A DNA stretch of 18,720 nucleotides, from NCBI GenBank assembly GCA_021796175.1, contig JAJYOM010000014.1:1-18720 (forward strand), in the 5' to 3' direction. Origin of the DNA: Thermoplasmata archaeon. Its GTDB lineage: Archaea > Thermoplasmatota > Thermoplasmata > Sysuiplasmatales > Sysuiplasmataceae. Below are positions 8,625 through 15,162 of this stretch, in pieces. The stretch's first letter is position 1, and each line of letters opens with the position of its first letter. The translations under genes were made by a program, and so were the position numbers. The notes below the pieces were generated by a model. That model had not been told where the DNA came from and ran no database searches. It saw only the letters and a list, made by a program, of their open reading frames with translations.

Positions 8625-8666
8625 TTGATCCCTTACCCTTCCTTGGAGCGGTGTAAATTGTCAGGC

Positions 8667-8673
8667 GTATAAG
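8667..8673 (-). promoter_or_regulatory. TATA-like element for the MFS transporter
   Basis: Minus-strand CTTATAC. A start site near 8644 would give a leader of about 20 bases that contains the GGAAGGG ribosome-binding site (8636-8642). Confidence 0.4.
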
Positions 8674-8753
8674 CCTTTGCACAAGATTACCTTTGTGAGT
8701 AAACTCCTCCACAGTGCGGTAACAGCGGATGCGTTCCGATGACAGTTCCCCTT

Positions 8754-8787
8754 GTGTGTTCGGACAGGCAACACCTGTCCAGCACAC
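8754..8787. repeat. Stem-loop in the intergenic region upstream of the MFS gene
   Basis: GGACAGG (8762-8768) and CCTGTCC (8774-8780) form a perfect 7-bp stem with loop CAACA. GTGTG (8754-8758) and CACAC (8783-8787) extend it beyond a small internal loop. It stands between the end of the HypE-like gene and the transporter promoter (both minus strand), so it could end the upstream transcript. It has no T-run, which archaeal terminators usually need. Confidence 0.45.
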
Positions 8788-8901
8788 TCTGCCTGTGCCC
8801 GAAGACAAGCGCAGAGGTGCCTGCAATCGACCATCCGGTCAGGACTTATGCAATCGGCCAGTGAGTGTATGGATACTTACCGGACAGTTGCCGGTTGCCA
8901 G

Positions 8902-9888
8902 TCAGTGGCTGCCTGAGAGCTTCTCAATTGCATCGAGAAGGTGGTCCCTCGAGGGTGGCCGAAGCCTTGAACTCCTTCCTTTGCCGGTCAGTTTAACTCC
9001 CCCGCCGAGTGTTACGATTCCGGCTTCATGAGAGACAATGCCTTTCTTTCTGAGCCCGTCCACAAGCCGGTGCGCTGATTCTGGTCGAACGGTTATGAGA
9101 AGAGTTCCCTCACTGCTGCAGCTCAGCGGATCCAGAGACAGCGATTCGGTGAGTTCTTCGACTGAGGGATGCAGATACATCTCCTCACTGCAGAGTTCAA
9201 AACCGCAGCCCGAAAGCACAGACATCTCGTTCATTGCAGCAGCGATGCCTCTTTCGCTTGCATCATGCATGGCAGTGACTCCTCTGACTGCGGATGCAAT
9301 GATTGCGTCCCCTACAACCGACATTGAATGCAGGAGATGCCGTATCCTTTCAACAGAGCCCGGGCCAATGAGTTTCTCCATCGAGCGCCTGTATCTGTAG
9401 CACAGATAGACTGCGGTTTCCACGGCGGGTCCCTTCGTAATAACGACCAAATCACCTGGCGTGGAGCCGGAGGGTAATATGACATCCTTTCTTCGGCCGA
9501 CAGCGAAAGCAGTTCCACCGCCTATAGTGGGAAGGGAGGCGCCATCATATACGCCCGTGTGGCCCGTAACAACGGTCATCCCGAGCTTCTTCGCCTCCAA
9601 ACCGAAGACTCTCATCATGGTGAGAGCATCGGCTGCAGTCAGCGACTGCGGCAGGTTCCAGTCAAGTGCCAGGTGCGATGGTTTAAGTCCGCTCAATGCA
9701 ACATCACCAACTATCGTGTGGAAGGCGAACCATGCAGCATTTGCAAGCCCGTAGGATCTCTCTATCCATATCGGGTCCGTGCTGACAGCCATCGCCCGGC
9801 CTTTGCCTATTTCGATGAGACCGAAGTCGAAACCGAACGCCGGGCCCTGGAGAACATCGCTTCTCCGCGCACCGATCATTTCCTGCAC
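8902..9888 (-). CDS. HypE-like / AIR synthase-related ATP-binding protein (main frame; N-terminus displaced)
   Basis: Member of the AIR-synthase-related (PurM/HypE/ThiL/SelD) superfamily, which use ATP to phosphorylate or dehydrate small substrates. The archaeal HypE-like clade this resembles has no settled function, and no hydrogenase genes are nearby. Seen in the 328 residues from GTG 9888: VLQGPAFGFDFG (the usual GPxxGxDxA region), STDPI, GDVALSGLKP, VVTGHTGVYDG, GDLVVITKG, and a C-terminal domain with HDASERGI. The GTG is unlikely to be the real start. Family-like sequence (GKIGRSFFDRH) continues upstream in the same frame, but there is no ATG, GTG or TTG there. The start most probably lies at ATG 9986 in another frame, joined by a -1 shift at a GGGG run, giving about 361 residues. 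Confidence 0.85.
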   Translation of the reverse strand: MQEMIGARRSDVLQGPAFGFDFGLIEIGKGRAMAVSTDPIWIERSYGLANAAWFAFHTIVGDVALSGLKPSHLALDWNLPQSLTAADALTMMRVFGLEAKKLGMTVVTGHTGVYDGASLPTIGGGTAFAVGRRKDVILPSGSTPGDLVVITKGPAVETAVYLCYRYRRSMEKLIGPGSVERIRHLLHSMSVVGDAIIASAVRGVTAMHDASERGIAAAMNEMSVLSGCGFELCSEEMYLHPSVEELTESLSLDPLSCSSEGTLLITVRPESAHRLVDGLRKKGIVSHEAGIVTLGGGVKLTGKGRSSRLRPPSRDHLLDAIEKLSGSH

Positions 9889-9986
9889 ATGCCGGTCGAA
9901 GAACGATCTGCCAATCTTTCCCTTATCCGTGCCTACCTCATCCCCGTTTGAAAGTGATGAAACTGACGAAAGCCAAGTGTCGCCAT
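9889..9986 (-). other. Displaced 5' end of the HypE-like gene (frameshift or sequence error)
   Basis: A TATA box at 10009-10017 predicts leaderless transcription starting at ATG 9986. That frame reads MATLGFRQFHHFQTGMR and stops. The start of the HypE-like protein (GDEVGTDKGKIGRSFFDRH) lies in the -1 frame. A GGGG run at 9942-9945 (minus strand ACGGGGATG) is where one extra G, or a -1 ribosomal slip with perfect re-pairing on GGG, would fuse the two exactly. Confidence 0.6.
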
Positions 9987-9993
9987 GTGAAAT

Positions 9994-10002
9994 GATTATT
10001 AC
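9994..10002 (+). promoter_or_regulatory. TATA box for the 10027 gene
   Basis: GATTATTAC; the predicted start site near 10024 leaves about three bases before ATG 10027, so the mRNA is essentially leaderless. Confidence 0.45.
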
Positions 10003-10008
10003 GCACCT

Positions 10009-10017
10009 GTATATAGC
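10009..10017 (-). promoter_or_regulatory. TATA box for the HypE-like gene
   Basis: The plus strand GTATATAGC reads GCTATATAC on the minus strand. The predicted start site, near 9987, coincides with the ATG at 9986. It crosses the opposite promoter in the same short divergent region, so the two promoters probably interfere or share control. Confidence 0.5.
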
Positions 10018-10026
10018 GAAAGCAGG

Positions 10027-10662
10027 ATGGCCAGAGAAAACGTGCAGGTCGAGTTGTCCTTTTACCTCAGGGCTGAAAAACCGGGGGACGTTCCTCTTGA
10101 GGTGTACGATGCCCTTTACTACTCGGGCAGTTTCGAACCCATCTACAGGCTCCAGGGTGACATGGTTCTCGGCGCGTATTACAGGGAGGGAGTGAAAGGG
10201 GACGGTAAAGTGAGGAGATTTGGCAGGAGACTCCTCAAGGAACTGACAATAGATCTCAAAGAGAGACCTGGCGGCAGAGAGGTCAGGGTCGAAAACCTTA
10301 TGCCTGTATTCGATGAAGAGAAGGCATTCTACAGGGACCCTAAAGTCAGGATTTCCACAAAGACAAGGACTGCGACAAGATATTTCAACGAGGCAGTTGC
10401 AGGTGAGGTCGCCATTCTCAGCGCCACCGAGGGCATACTACTCAAAATTGACAAACTGGGCATTTCACAGGAGGCAAGGCTCGTTATCACACTTCTGGAA
10501 GGGGCGTTCGATACTGGTGGAATGAAGGAAGTTCACGGGAGACTTGCTGCCCATTCGGTCAGATCTTCGGCGACCAAGCACATCTGGAACATGGATTTCA
10601 AGAAGGATGAGCTGAGCGGCATTATCCTTCCAGAGGCAGGACTCGTGCTGAAATCAAAATGA
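10027..10662 (+). CDS. Hypothetical protein, soluble, unknown family
   Basis: A 211-residue protein that I do not recognise. It has no signal peptide or membrane segment and no Cys cluster. The first half is rich in charged residues with predicted beta-strand character (VQVELSFYLRAE, YRLQGDMVLGAYYREG). The middle (ISTKTRTATRYFNEAVAGEVAIL, around residues 110-130) and the C-terminal part (residues about 140-175) look helical, ending in a hydrophobic strand (GIILPEAGLVLK). Codon usage matches its neighbours. ATG 10027 is supported by a TATA box just upstream with a near-leaderless start. It is divergent from the HypE-like gene and convergent with the NmrA-like gene, 11 bases between stops. It may be functionally linked to the divergent HypE-like gene, but only position suggests this. 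Confidence 0.8.
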   Translation: MARENVQVELSFYLRAEKPGDVPLEVYDALYYSGSFEPIYRLQGDMVLGAYYREGVKGDGKVRRFGRRLLKELTIDLKERPGGREVRVENLMPVFDEEKAFYRDPKVRISTKTRTATRYFNEAVAGEVAILSATEGILLKIDKLGISQEARLVITLLEGAFDTGGMKEVHGRLAAHSVRSSATKHIWNMDFKKDELSGIILPEAGLVLKSK

Positions 10663-10673
10663 ACCGCAGGCGT

Positions 10674-11573
10674 TCAGGCTCTCTGGAGAGTACGCTCATA
10701 ATCATGAGGCTGGAGTTCAAGCTCCGCAACGGAATGGATATCCCCTCCGTGCCTGGAGGATGAGAGCTCAACCTGGGTCTCTGCCTCCCAACCGGAGAAC
10801 TTGCGCAGCTTTGCCGAACTCACAATCATCCTGGAAAGCTCCTTCCTGACTACAGGCTTATCCATGGACACGTCGTATGTCCTGTTGCTGGACTGATCTG
10901 TCTTAAGAGATCTGGATATTGCTTCAGTGAGCAATTCTATCGGTGTGACATAAACTGTGGAACTTCTCCGGCCGAACAGCGAGAAGGTACCGCCCGACTG
11001 GGCTATCTGCAGGATTGCTTCGGCGTTCTGCTCGCCCAGCAGGAGGCCGGATCTGAATATTGAGTAAGGAACACCGCTGTTGACAATGGAATATTCCTGG
11101 TGCCAGCAGATACCTGGCCAGGGGCTGGCTGAAGTCGACTCGTCGGCAACGTGTACCGGACTGAGAACCACATACCTTGAAACTCCCCTGGATTTTGACC
11201 TTGTGATGAGCACATTGTTGAGCCTTTCGAGCGCTTCGACGTCTTCTGACCTCATGCTTCCGCTGTTGAGAGGTGAAACGATGTTCACAACGTATTTTAC
11301 GCCATCAAAGGCGGCATCCGGTATGTCGCCCTCGAGTGAATCGCAGTAGAAGAACTCGACACCGGGCTTCCTGTCCACCTTGGACTCGTCCTCGAACCTG
11401 ACGAGGCAGCGTATATTGAACTCTGCCCTCAGCAAATCATAGAACAGCTTGCCGCCAATGGCGCCTTCCGCCCCTACAACAAGCACGAGGTCGGGTGACT
11501 GAATCATCTTGTTTCCCATCATCTGTGGAAGTGCACACTCCGCCATGGGCGGACCCGCAGGGTGACCTGTCAT
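10674..11573 (-). CDS. NmrA-like NAD(P)-binding protein (atypical short-chain dehydrogenase)
   Basis: A 299-residue Rossmann-fold protein of the atypical/extended short-chain dehydrogenase group. The nucleotide-binding motif is VVGAEGAIGGKL (glycines at residues 34, 37 and 40), followed by a beta strand with CLVR at the usual NADP-selecting position. VKYVVNIVSP, SRYVVLSP and a YSIFRSGLLLGE segment match NmrA/NAD-epimerase proteins, including nuclear-subunit-like (NDUFA9-type) and redox-sensor members. No catalytic YxxxK is evident, so a sensor or assembly role is as likely as catalysis. ATG 11573 is chosen because a TATA box lies at 11607-11613 and GGAAGAGG lies 11 bases upstream; ATGs at residues 19 and 23 are alternatives that still keep the Rossmann motif. 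It is divergent from the PadR regulator, which may control it. Confidence 0.83.
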   Translation of the reverse strand: MTGHPAGPPMAECALPQMMGNKMIQSPDLVLVVGAEGAIGGKLFYDLLRAEFNIRCLVRFEDESKVDRKPGVEFFYCDSLEGDIPDAAFDGVKYVVNIVSPLNSGSMRSEDVEALERLNNVLITRSKSRGVSRYVVLSPVHVADESTSASPWPGICWHQEYSIVNSGVPYSIFRSGLLLGEQNAEAILQIAQSGGTFSLFGRRSSTVYVTPIELLTEAISRSLKTDQSSNRTYDVSMDKPVVRKELSRMIVSSAKLRKFSGWEAETQVELSSSRHGGDIHSVAELELQPHDYERTLQRA

Positions 11574-11606
11574 TATTCTGTCCTCTTCCGCAGGATTGTT
11601 GCTTTT

Positions 11607-11613
11607 GATATAA
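11607..11613 (-). promoter_or_regulatory. TATA box for the NmrA-like gene
   Basis: TTATATC on the minus strand. The predicted start site near 11585 leaves a 12-base leader that includes GGAAGAGG before ATG 11573. Confidence 0.5.
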
Positions 11614-11744
11614 TTGGTTTACGTAGCTGGAACAGAAACTGAACGGAAGGAGCGCCGGAGTTCTGCCCATTGTGTAGTGCTTTCTGCTAATATTATCCGA
11701 AATACATTCCAGCAGATACCCTTCTGGGACTGAAAAACGAAAGG

Positions 11745-11750
11745 TTTATC
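11745..11750 (+). promoter_or_regulatory. TATA box for the PadR regulator
   Basis: TTTATC within AGGTTTATCTAATC. The predicted start site falls near 11773, inside the palindrome listed separately and about nine bases before ATG 11782. Confidence 0.5.
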
Positions 11751-11762
11751 TAATCAATATCG

Positions 11763-11778
11763 AATCCAATATCGGATT
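11763..11778. promoter_or_regulatory. Candidate PadR operator (autoregulation)
   Basis: AATCC-AATATC-GGATT is a perfect inverted repeat with 5-base arms. The element CAATATCG also occurs twice in tandem here (11755-11762 and 11767-11774). It covers the predicted transcription start of the PadR gene, an arrangement expected for self-repression by a dimeric winged-helix protein. Confidence 0.45.
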
Positions 11779-11781
11779 GAT

Positions 11782-12201
11782 ATGTGGCAATTTGCAAACT
11801 TTGCAAGAGGACCCCAGAAGGGTTTGAGAAAGCTGGTGCTGAATTCACTCGGACAGTCACCAAAGAACGGTGTTGAGCTCATGGACGATGTTGAGAAGTT
11901 GAGCATGGGATTCTGGCGACCCTCTCCCGGTTCTATCTACCCCCTGCTTGAATCGCTGAGCAGAGAAGGTCTGGTTACTAAGCTGGTGGATGGCCGATAC
12001 GAACTCACTGAAAAAGGAAAGAAGGAAACGGACGGGCAGCTCTGGCCAAGGTTCGGCGGTCCGACGACTGTAGACCAGATGGTTTCTGAAATGAAGAATT
12101 ATATCTCATACTTTGAGGACCTCGGGAAGGAGAAGATCGCGCCCTATGTTGCCGAGCTGGAGGACATACGCAAGAGGATAGGCGGACTGACCGTTCGATG
12201 A
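11782..12201 (+). CDS. PadR family transcriptional regulator
   Basis: A 139-residue winged-helix regulator. The segment from KGLRKLVLNSLGQSPKNGVELMDDVEK through RPSPGSIYPLLESLSREGLV and the wing DGRYELTEKGKK (residues about 14-85) is the hallmark PadR DNA-binding domain. The C-terminal part (about 90-135) is helical, as in the short PadR class that dimerises through one or two helices. It starts at ATG 11782 with no ribosome-binding site, consistent with a short-leader archaeal mRNA. A palindrome over its start site suggests that it represses itself. Its ligand is unknown. The NmrA-like gene is transcribed divergently and the zincin-like gene follows 66 bases downstream; either could be a target. 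Confidence 0.93.
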   Translation: MWQFANFARGPQKGLRKLVLNSLGQSPKNGVELMDDVEKLSMGFWRPSPGSIYPLLESLSREGLVTKLVDGRYELTEKGKKETDGQLWPRFGGPTTVDQMVSEMKNYISYFEDLGKEKIAPYVAELEDIRKRIGGLTVR

Positions 12202-12267
12202 TTAAACTTCAGCATGCTCCACAGTTCCTGTGAAGGGTTAAGAACAGGTCAGCGATAGCCGAAAACG

Positions 12268-12801
12268 ATGGAGAAGGAGAAACCTTCTGGCGCCAGCAAA
12301 GGGCCAGCAGGCCGTATCAGGCGGGAGATAGGCCCCGGAGAATATCAGCTCGGCTATGTATGTGCAGGCCTCCAGAGTGTAGCTGAGGTGAAAAAGCTGC
12401 TGGAGGAAAGAGGTCTCGACGAACAATTTGTTATAGGCACCAAAGTCCTTGTTGACGACACCAGGGATTTCTACATGTATGTTGACGACAGGGAGAAGAG
12501 GCTAGTTGCGTGCCTTGGTCACATCAGGGATTCTGAACAGAAAACAGTGTATCTTGACTTCCTGCACGAGCTTGTGCATATATTCCAGCTGTATGACGGC
12601 AGGAACCTCTACGACAGGAGGTACAAGTACGTGCGAAGGTCGACGGAGATAGAAGCGTACTCGGTTGCGGTGAATGAAGGGAGGCGGATGGGGATGAGTG
12701 AGAAGGAACTCATGGATTACCTGCTCGTTGAATGGATAAGCGAGGATGAACACCGCGAGCTCGCAGAATCAGTCGGAATAGACACTGCCGCAATTGACTG
12801 A
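12268..12801 (+). CDS. Putative zinc metallopeptidase-like protein (HExxH)
   Basis: A 177-residue protein whose main feature is HELVH at residues 100-104, the zincin metal-binding and catalytic motif. Glutamates in STEIEAY (E127 and E129) are in range to supply the third ligand, as in gluzincins. The helix before the motif (TVYLDFLHELVHIFQ) fits the active-site helix. There is no signal peptide or membrane segment, so it should act in the cytoplasm. N-terminal residues 1-25 look disordered and basic. I do not recognise a named family; small cytoplasmic HExxH proteins include regulators that cleave repressors (IrrE/ImmA type), so a link to the upstream PadR gene is possible but unproven. The HExxH motif is seen; peptidase activity is inferred. 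The gene converges on the methionine synthase genes, 12 bases between stops. Confidence 0.75.
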   Translation: MEKEKPSGASKGPAGRIRREIGPGEYQLGYVCAGLQSVAEVKKLLEERGLDEQFVIGTKVLVDDTRDFYMYVDDREKRLVACLGHIRDSEQKTVYLDFLHELVHIFQLYDGRNLYDRRYKYVRRSTEIEAYSVAVNEGRRMGMSEKELMDYLLVEWISEDEHRELAESVGIDTAAID

Positions 12802-12813
12802 CCGGACAAGTGC

Positions 12814-13965
12814 CTACTCCAGCGCTTCCCTCGCCATCGATGCGCCCTTTGACATGCTGACCAGTTTGTTATACGTCACCTTCCAGCTTCTTGTCCTGAG
12901 TCCGCAATCGGGGTTAACGTATATCAGCCCCGGATTTCCAATCAGCCTCGAAGCGTGCAGGATACGCTCCCTCACAAGGCCCGAAGGCTCAATAGAATCG
13001 TTGTGAACATCAACAACCCCGAGGCCAATCTCCTTTTCCGCCTTCAGCTCACCGAGCAGTTTCACCACATCATATCCGATCCGTCTCTGTTCGCCGAGTT
13101 TGTTGCTGTCCCTGTTTGCAAATTCAAGGGCATAATGGCTTATCTTTTTCGCCTCCAGAAGTTCGGGGAAAAGAGCACTGTAGTCGGATGAATAGCACAC
13201 GTGAAGTGAGAACTTGCAGTCGAAGCCTGAAATTGCCTCGTTTATTGCCTGAACGAAGTCTGAAATCTGCCCTTTACCGGGTTGCGTGCTCAGTGCAGGC
13301 TCGTCGATCTGAATCCACTTTACACCATTGGAAACAAGCGACTCAATTTCGGGCCTTATCAGCTTCCGCGAAACCTCGAACAGCAGATCCCTGTAAGCCT
13401 CCTTTTTCAGCTCACGAGGATCGTTCAATTTGTCCCTCAGCTGTTTAAGGTAATGCTCATTGAACGACCAGTCAGTCACTGTGTAAGGACCGGTGAACGG
13501 CACCTTCACAGCCTTTTCTGTATGAGCCCTGGTGAATTCGTATTCTGAAAGATAAATTGGTTTCTGCCACCTTATTTCGTCAACAACAGAAGCCTTTCTG
13601 TAATACTTGTTGTCCCACGAGCGCACATGCCCGACGAACCTGAAACCGCTCACTTCTCTGACGAGTGCTTCGTACATCTCAGTGCGCCATTGTTCGCCGT
13701 CAAATACGATATCAAGGCCAGCGGATTCCTGAAGGCGTATGGCGTAAATGGCAGACCACTCCCTTATTCCCTCCCTGACTTCAGGTGAATCCTCTGACTT
13801 GAGGAGCTCGAGCAGCCTCTCATATCCCTCTACCTTGAGTTTTCTTCCCCAGTATTTTGCCTCACTGAAGTCCTCGTCGGTGATTGGCGCACCGCGATAG
13901 CCTAAGACCCTCCAGTTGGGTTTTGCAATTGACCCTATCTCCTGGCATGGAAAGGGCTCAGACAC
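12814..13965 (-). CDS. metE: Methionine synthase, cobalamin-independent type, catalytic (C-terminal) half
   Basis: A 383-residue homologue of the C-terminal catalytic domain of MetE, which transfers a methyl group to the zinc-bound thiol of homocysteine to make methionine. Zinc ligands are all visible: His255 and Cys257 in LHVCYSS, Glu281 in YALEFANRD and Cys344 in NPDCGLRTR. IQIDEPAL (residues 218-225) is the substrate-binding motif. GTG start at 13965 overlaps the upstream gene by eight bases (GTGTCTGA), implying coupled translation. Many archaea carry only this core enzyme with a non-folate donor. Here an N-terminal-domain partner is encoded just upstream, so the pair may act as a split MetE. 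The methyl donor (folate or another pterin, or a corrinoid protein) cannot be deduced. Confidence 0.93.
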   Translation of the reverse strand: MSEPFPCQEIGSIAKPNWRVLGYRGAPITDEDFSEAKYWGRKLKVEGYERLLELLKSEDSPEVREGIREWSAIYAIRLQESAGLDIVFDGEQWRTEMYEALVREVSGFRFVGHVRSWDNKYYRKASVVDEIRWQKPIYLSEYEFTRAHTEKAVKVPFTGPYTVTDWSFNEHYLKQLRDKLNDPRELKKEAYRDLLFEVSRKLIRPEIESLVSNGVKWIQIDEPALSTQPGKGQISDFVQAINEAISGFDCKFSLHVCYSSDYSALFPELLEAKKISHYALEFANRDSNKLGEQRRIGYDVVKLLGELKAEKEIGLGVVDVHNDSIEPSGLVRERILHASRLIGNPGLIYVNPDCGLRTRSWKVTYNKLVSMSKGASMAREALE

Positions 13966-15007
13966 CGCTCTCCACCTTCTTCTTGACTTCCGACATGACG
14001 TTCATCTTCTCTTCAGCAATCGACCGCGGAAGGAACTCGAGGTCGCAATTTGGTACCACTGCGAGATGCTTCAGGTCGCCCAGCCTGTCGACTACGGAGC
14101 TGACAAAGGATTGAATCCAGTCAATGTCTTCCAGCAGGCTGTTCCTTCCGTCTATGCATCCAATGGCAAGTCCCTTCTTGGTGTCAAAATCAGTGATGTC
14201 CGCAAGCGAGGTGGAGAAGAAATCTATGCCGATGACGGATGCATTAAAGTCAAGTATCTCCCTGAAGTGCCCGGATAGGTTGGCGAATGGAAAGTGCAGG
14301 AGTACTTCACATTTGAGCCGCTGCGTGGTCAGGTTGAACGCATCTATGGCGAGTTCAATGTCCGATTGTTCAGGCTCCCTGAAAAACAGGAACGGTTCCA
14401 GAAATTCTATCTGACCGATACCCTTCTCTTCAAGTAGCAGAGCAACGCGTTCCATCTCCTGTGCGAATGAGAGGACACCGGAGCGTCTGTCGGGAAAGTA
14501 ATTGTCGTCTGAAGCGCAATACAGGCAGTATGGCGCTGGAATAATCACCTTCGCCTTCTTGCCGAAGTCCCAGAAATGCTCGAAGTAGTACTTGAGCAGC
14601 TTTCTCTGCAGGATATTGGGATAGGCGTTTATCCGCGGCTTCCTGTAGAATGTGTTGTTGTCGAACCACCTTGTGAGCTGTGGACCTATATCCAGTCCCT
14701 CGAGCGAATCGATAAACGGCCGAATCAGATCCTGCCAGTAGAACATGGGATCGGAAACAAAATTGAAGTTCAGTCTTGTCTGAAGCGAAAAATCCCTCGC
14801 CGCCGCCGCGTTCCGGAGCTCGTCGAGTTCCTCGTCGCCAATTCTCTTTCTGTCCCAGTCCCTCGTACCGGAAATGAGTTCCTCTGTCCGTGGCTGCAGA
14901 CCCACAAGATAAGTTTCAACCTTCGTAGTCACACCCTCTGCCTTTGCCGGCCCTGTCCTCTCCGGAACAGGCACGTTGGCGGAAATCAGCTGAATGACTG
15001 ACGCCAA
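13958..15007 (-). CDS. MetE N-terminal-domain-like protein
   Basis: A 349-residue homologue of the N-terminal half of cobalamin-independent methionine synthase. Matching features are TRWFDNNTFYRKPRI (residues 111-125, cf. the WFDTNYHY region), QRKLL, and CIDGRNS near the C-terminus (cf. V(D/N)GRNxW). A CLYC pair at residues 161-164 is unusual and could bind metal or form a disulphide. Full-length MetE carries this domain fused to the catalytic one and uses it to bind the folate donor; here the halves are separate, overlapping by eight bases. The start is uncertain: TTG 15007 is the longest, but the family-like sequence begins near residue 27, and GTG 14974 or GTG 14932 are plausible given a TATA box at 15024-15029. 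Confidence 0.87.
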   Translation of the reverse strand: MASVIQLISANVPVPERTGPAKAEGVTTKVETYLVGLQPRTEELISGTRDWDRKRIGDEELDELRNAAAARDFSLQTRLNFNFVSDPMFYWQDLIRPFIDSLEGLDIGPQLTRWFDNNTFYRKPRINAYPNILQRKLLKYYFEHFWDFGKKAKVIIPAPYCLYCASDDNYFPDRRSGVLSFAQEMERVALLLEEKGIGQIEFLEPFLFFREPEQSDIELAIDAFNLTTQRLKCEVLLHFPFANLSGHFREILDFNASVIGIDFFSTSLADITDFDTKKGLAIGCIDGRNSLLEDIDWIQSFVSSVVDRLGDLKHLAVVPNCDLEFLPRSIAEEKMNVMSEVKKKVESGV

Positions 15008-15023
15008 CCAGAATACAGCCCAT

Positions 15024-15029
15024 TAATAA
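15024..15029 (-). promoter_or_regulatory. TATA box for the methionine synthase operon
   Basis: TTATTA within CAATTATTAATG on the minus strand. The predicted start site is near 15001, slightly inside the longest reading frame, which favours a start codon downstream of TTG 15007. Confidence 0.45.
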
Positions 15030-15102
15030 TTGTTTTGGACATGTGCGCAGTCCCAATGTGTGCGATCTGTATTTACCAGCCTATATGGTTCAGCCAAAAC
15101 CA

Positions 15103-15117
15103 CAATGCTCTGCATTG
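15103..15117. promoter_or_regulatory. Palindrome upstream of the threonine dehydratase promoter
   Basis: CAATGC-TCT-GCATTG is a perfect inverted repeat with 6-base arms, centred about 24 bases upstream of the TATA box at 15130. The size and position suit an operator for a dimeric regulator such as an Lrp/AsnC protein. No regulator is assigned. Confidence 0.4.
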
Positions 15118-15129
15118 CGATTCCATCAG

Positions 15130-15138
15130 TTTTATTAG
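15130..15138 (+). promoter_or_regulatory. TATA box for threonine dehydratase
   Basis: TTTTATTAG. The predicted start site near 15160 leaves only a few bases before ATG 15163, so the mRNA is essentially leaderless; no ribosome-binding site is seen. Confidence 0.55.
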
Positions 15139-15162
15139 AACAGCATACCTTCAAGCAAACAG

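Noticed and set aside
8902..9888. Thiamine-monophosphate kinase, selenophosphate synthase or true hydrogenase-maturation HypE
   Set aside because: The motifs fit the broader HypE-like clade; no selenocysteine or hydrogenase genes are present and the C-terminal signature of HypE is not seen, so a specific name is not justified.
11617..11740. Gene-sized search in the NmrA-PadR intergenic region
   Set aside because: No start with a plausible coding frame was found; only promoters and the PadR palindrome are supported.
12814..15007. A single methionine synthase gene broken by a frameshift
   Set aside because: The two parts overlap by eight bases with a proper stop and GTG start, each is a complete domain, and separate genes are a known archaeal arrangement.
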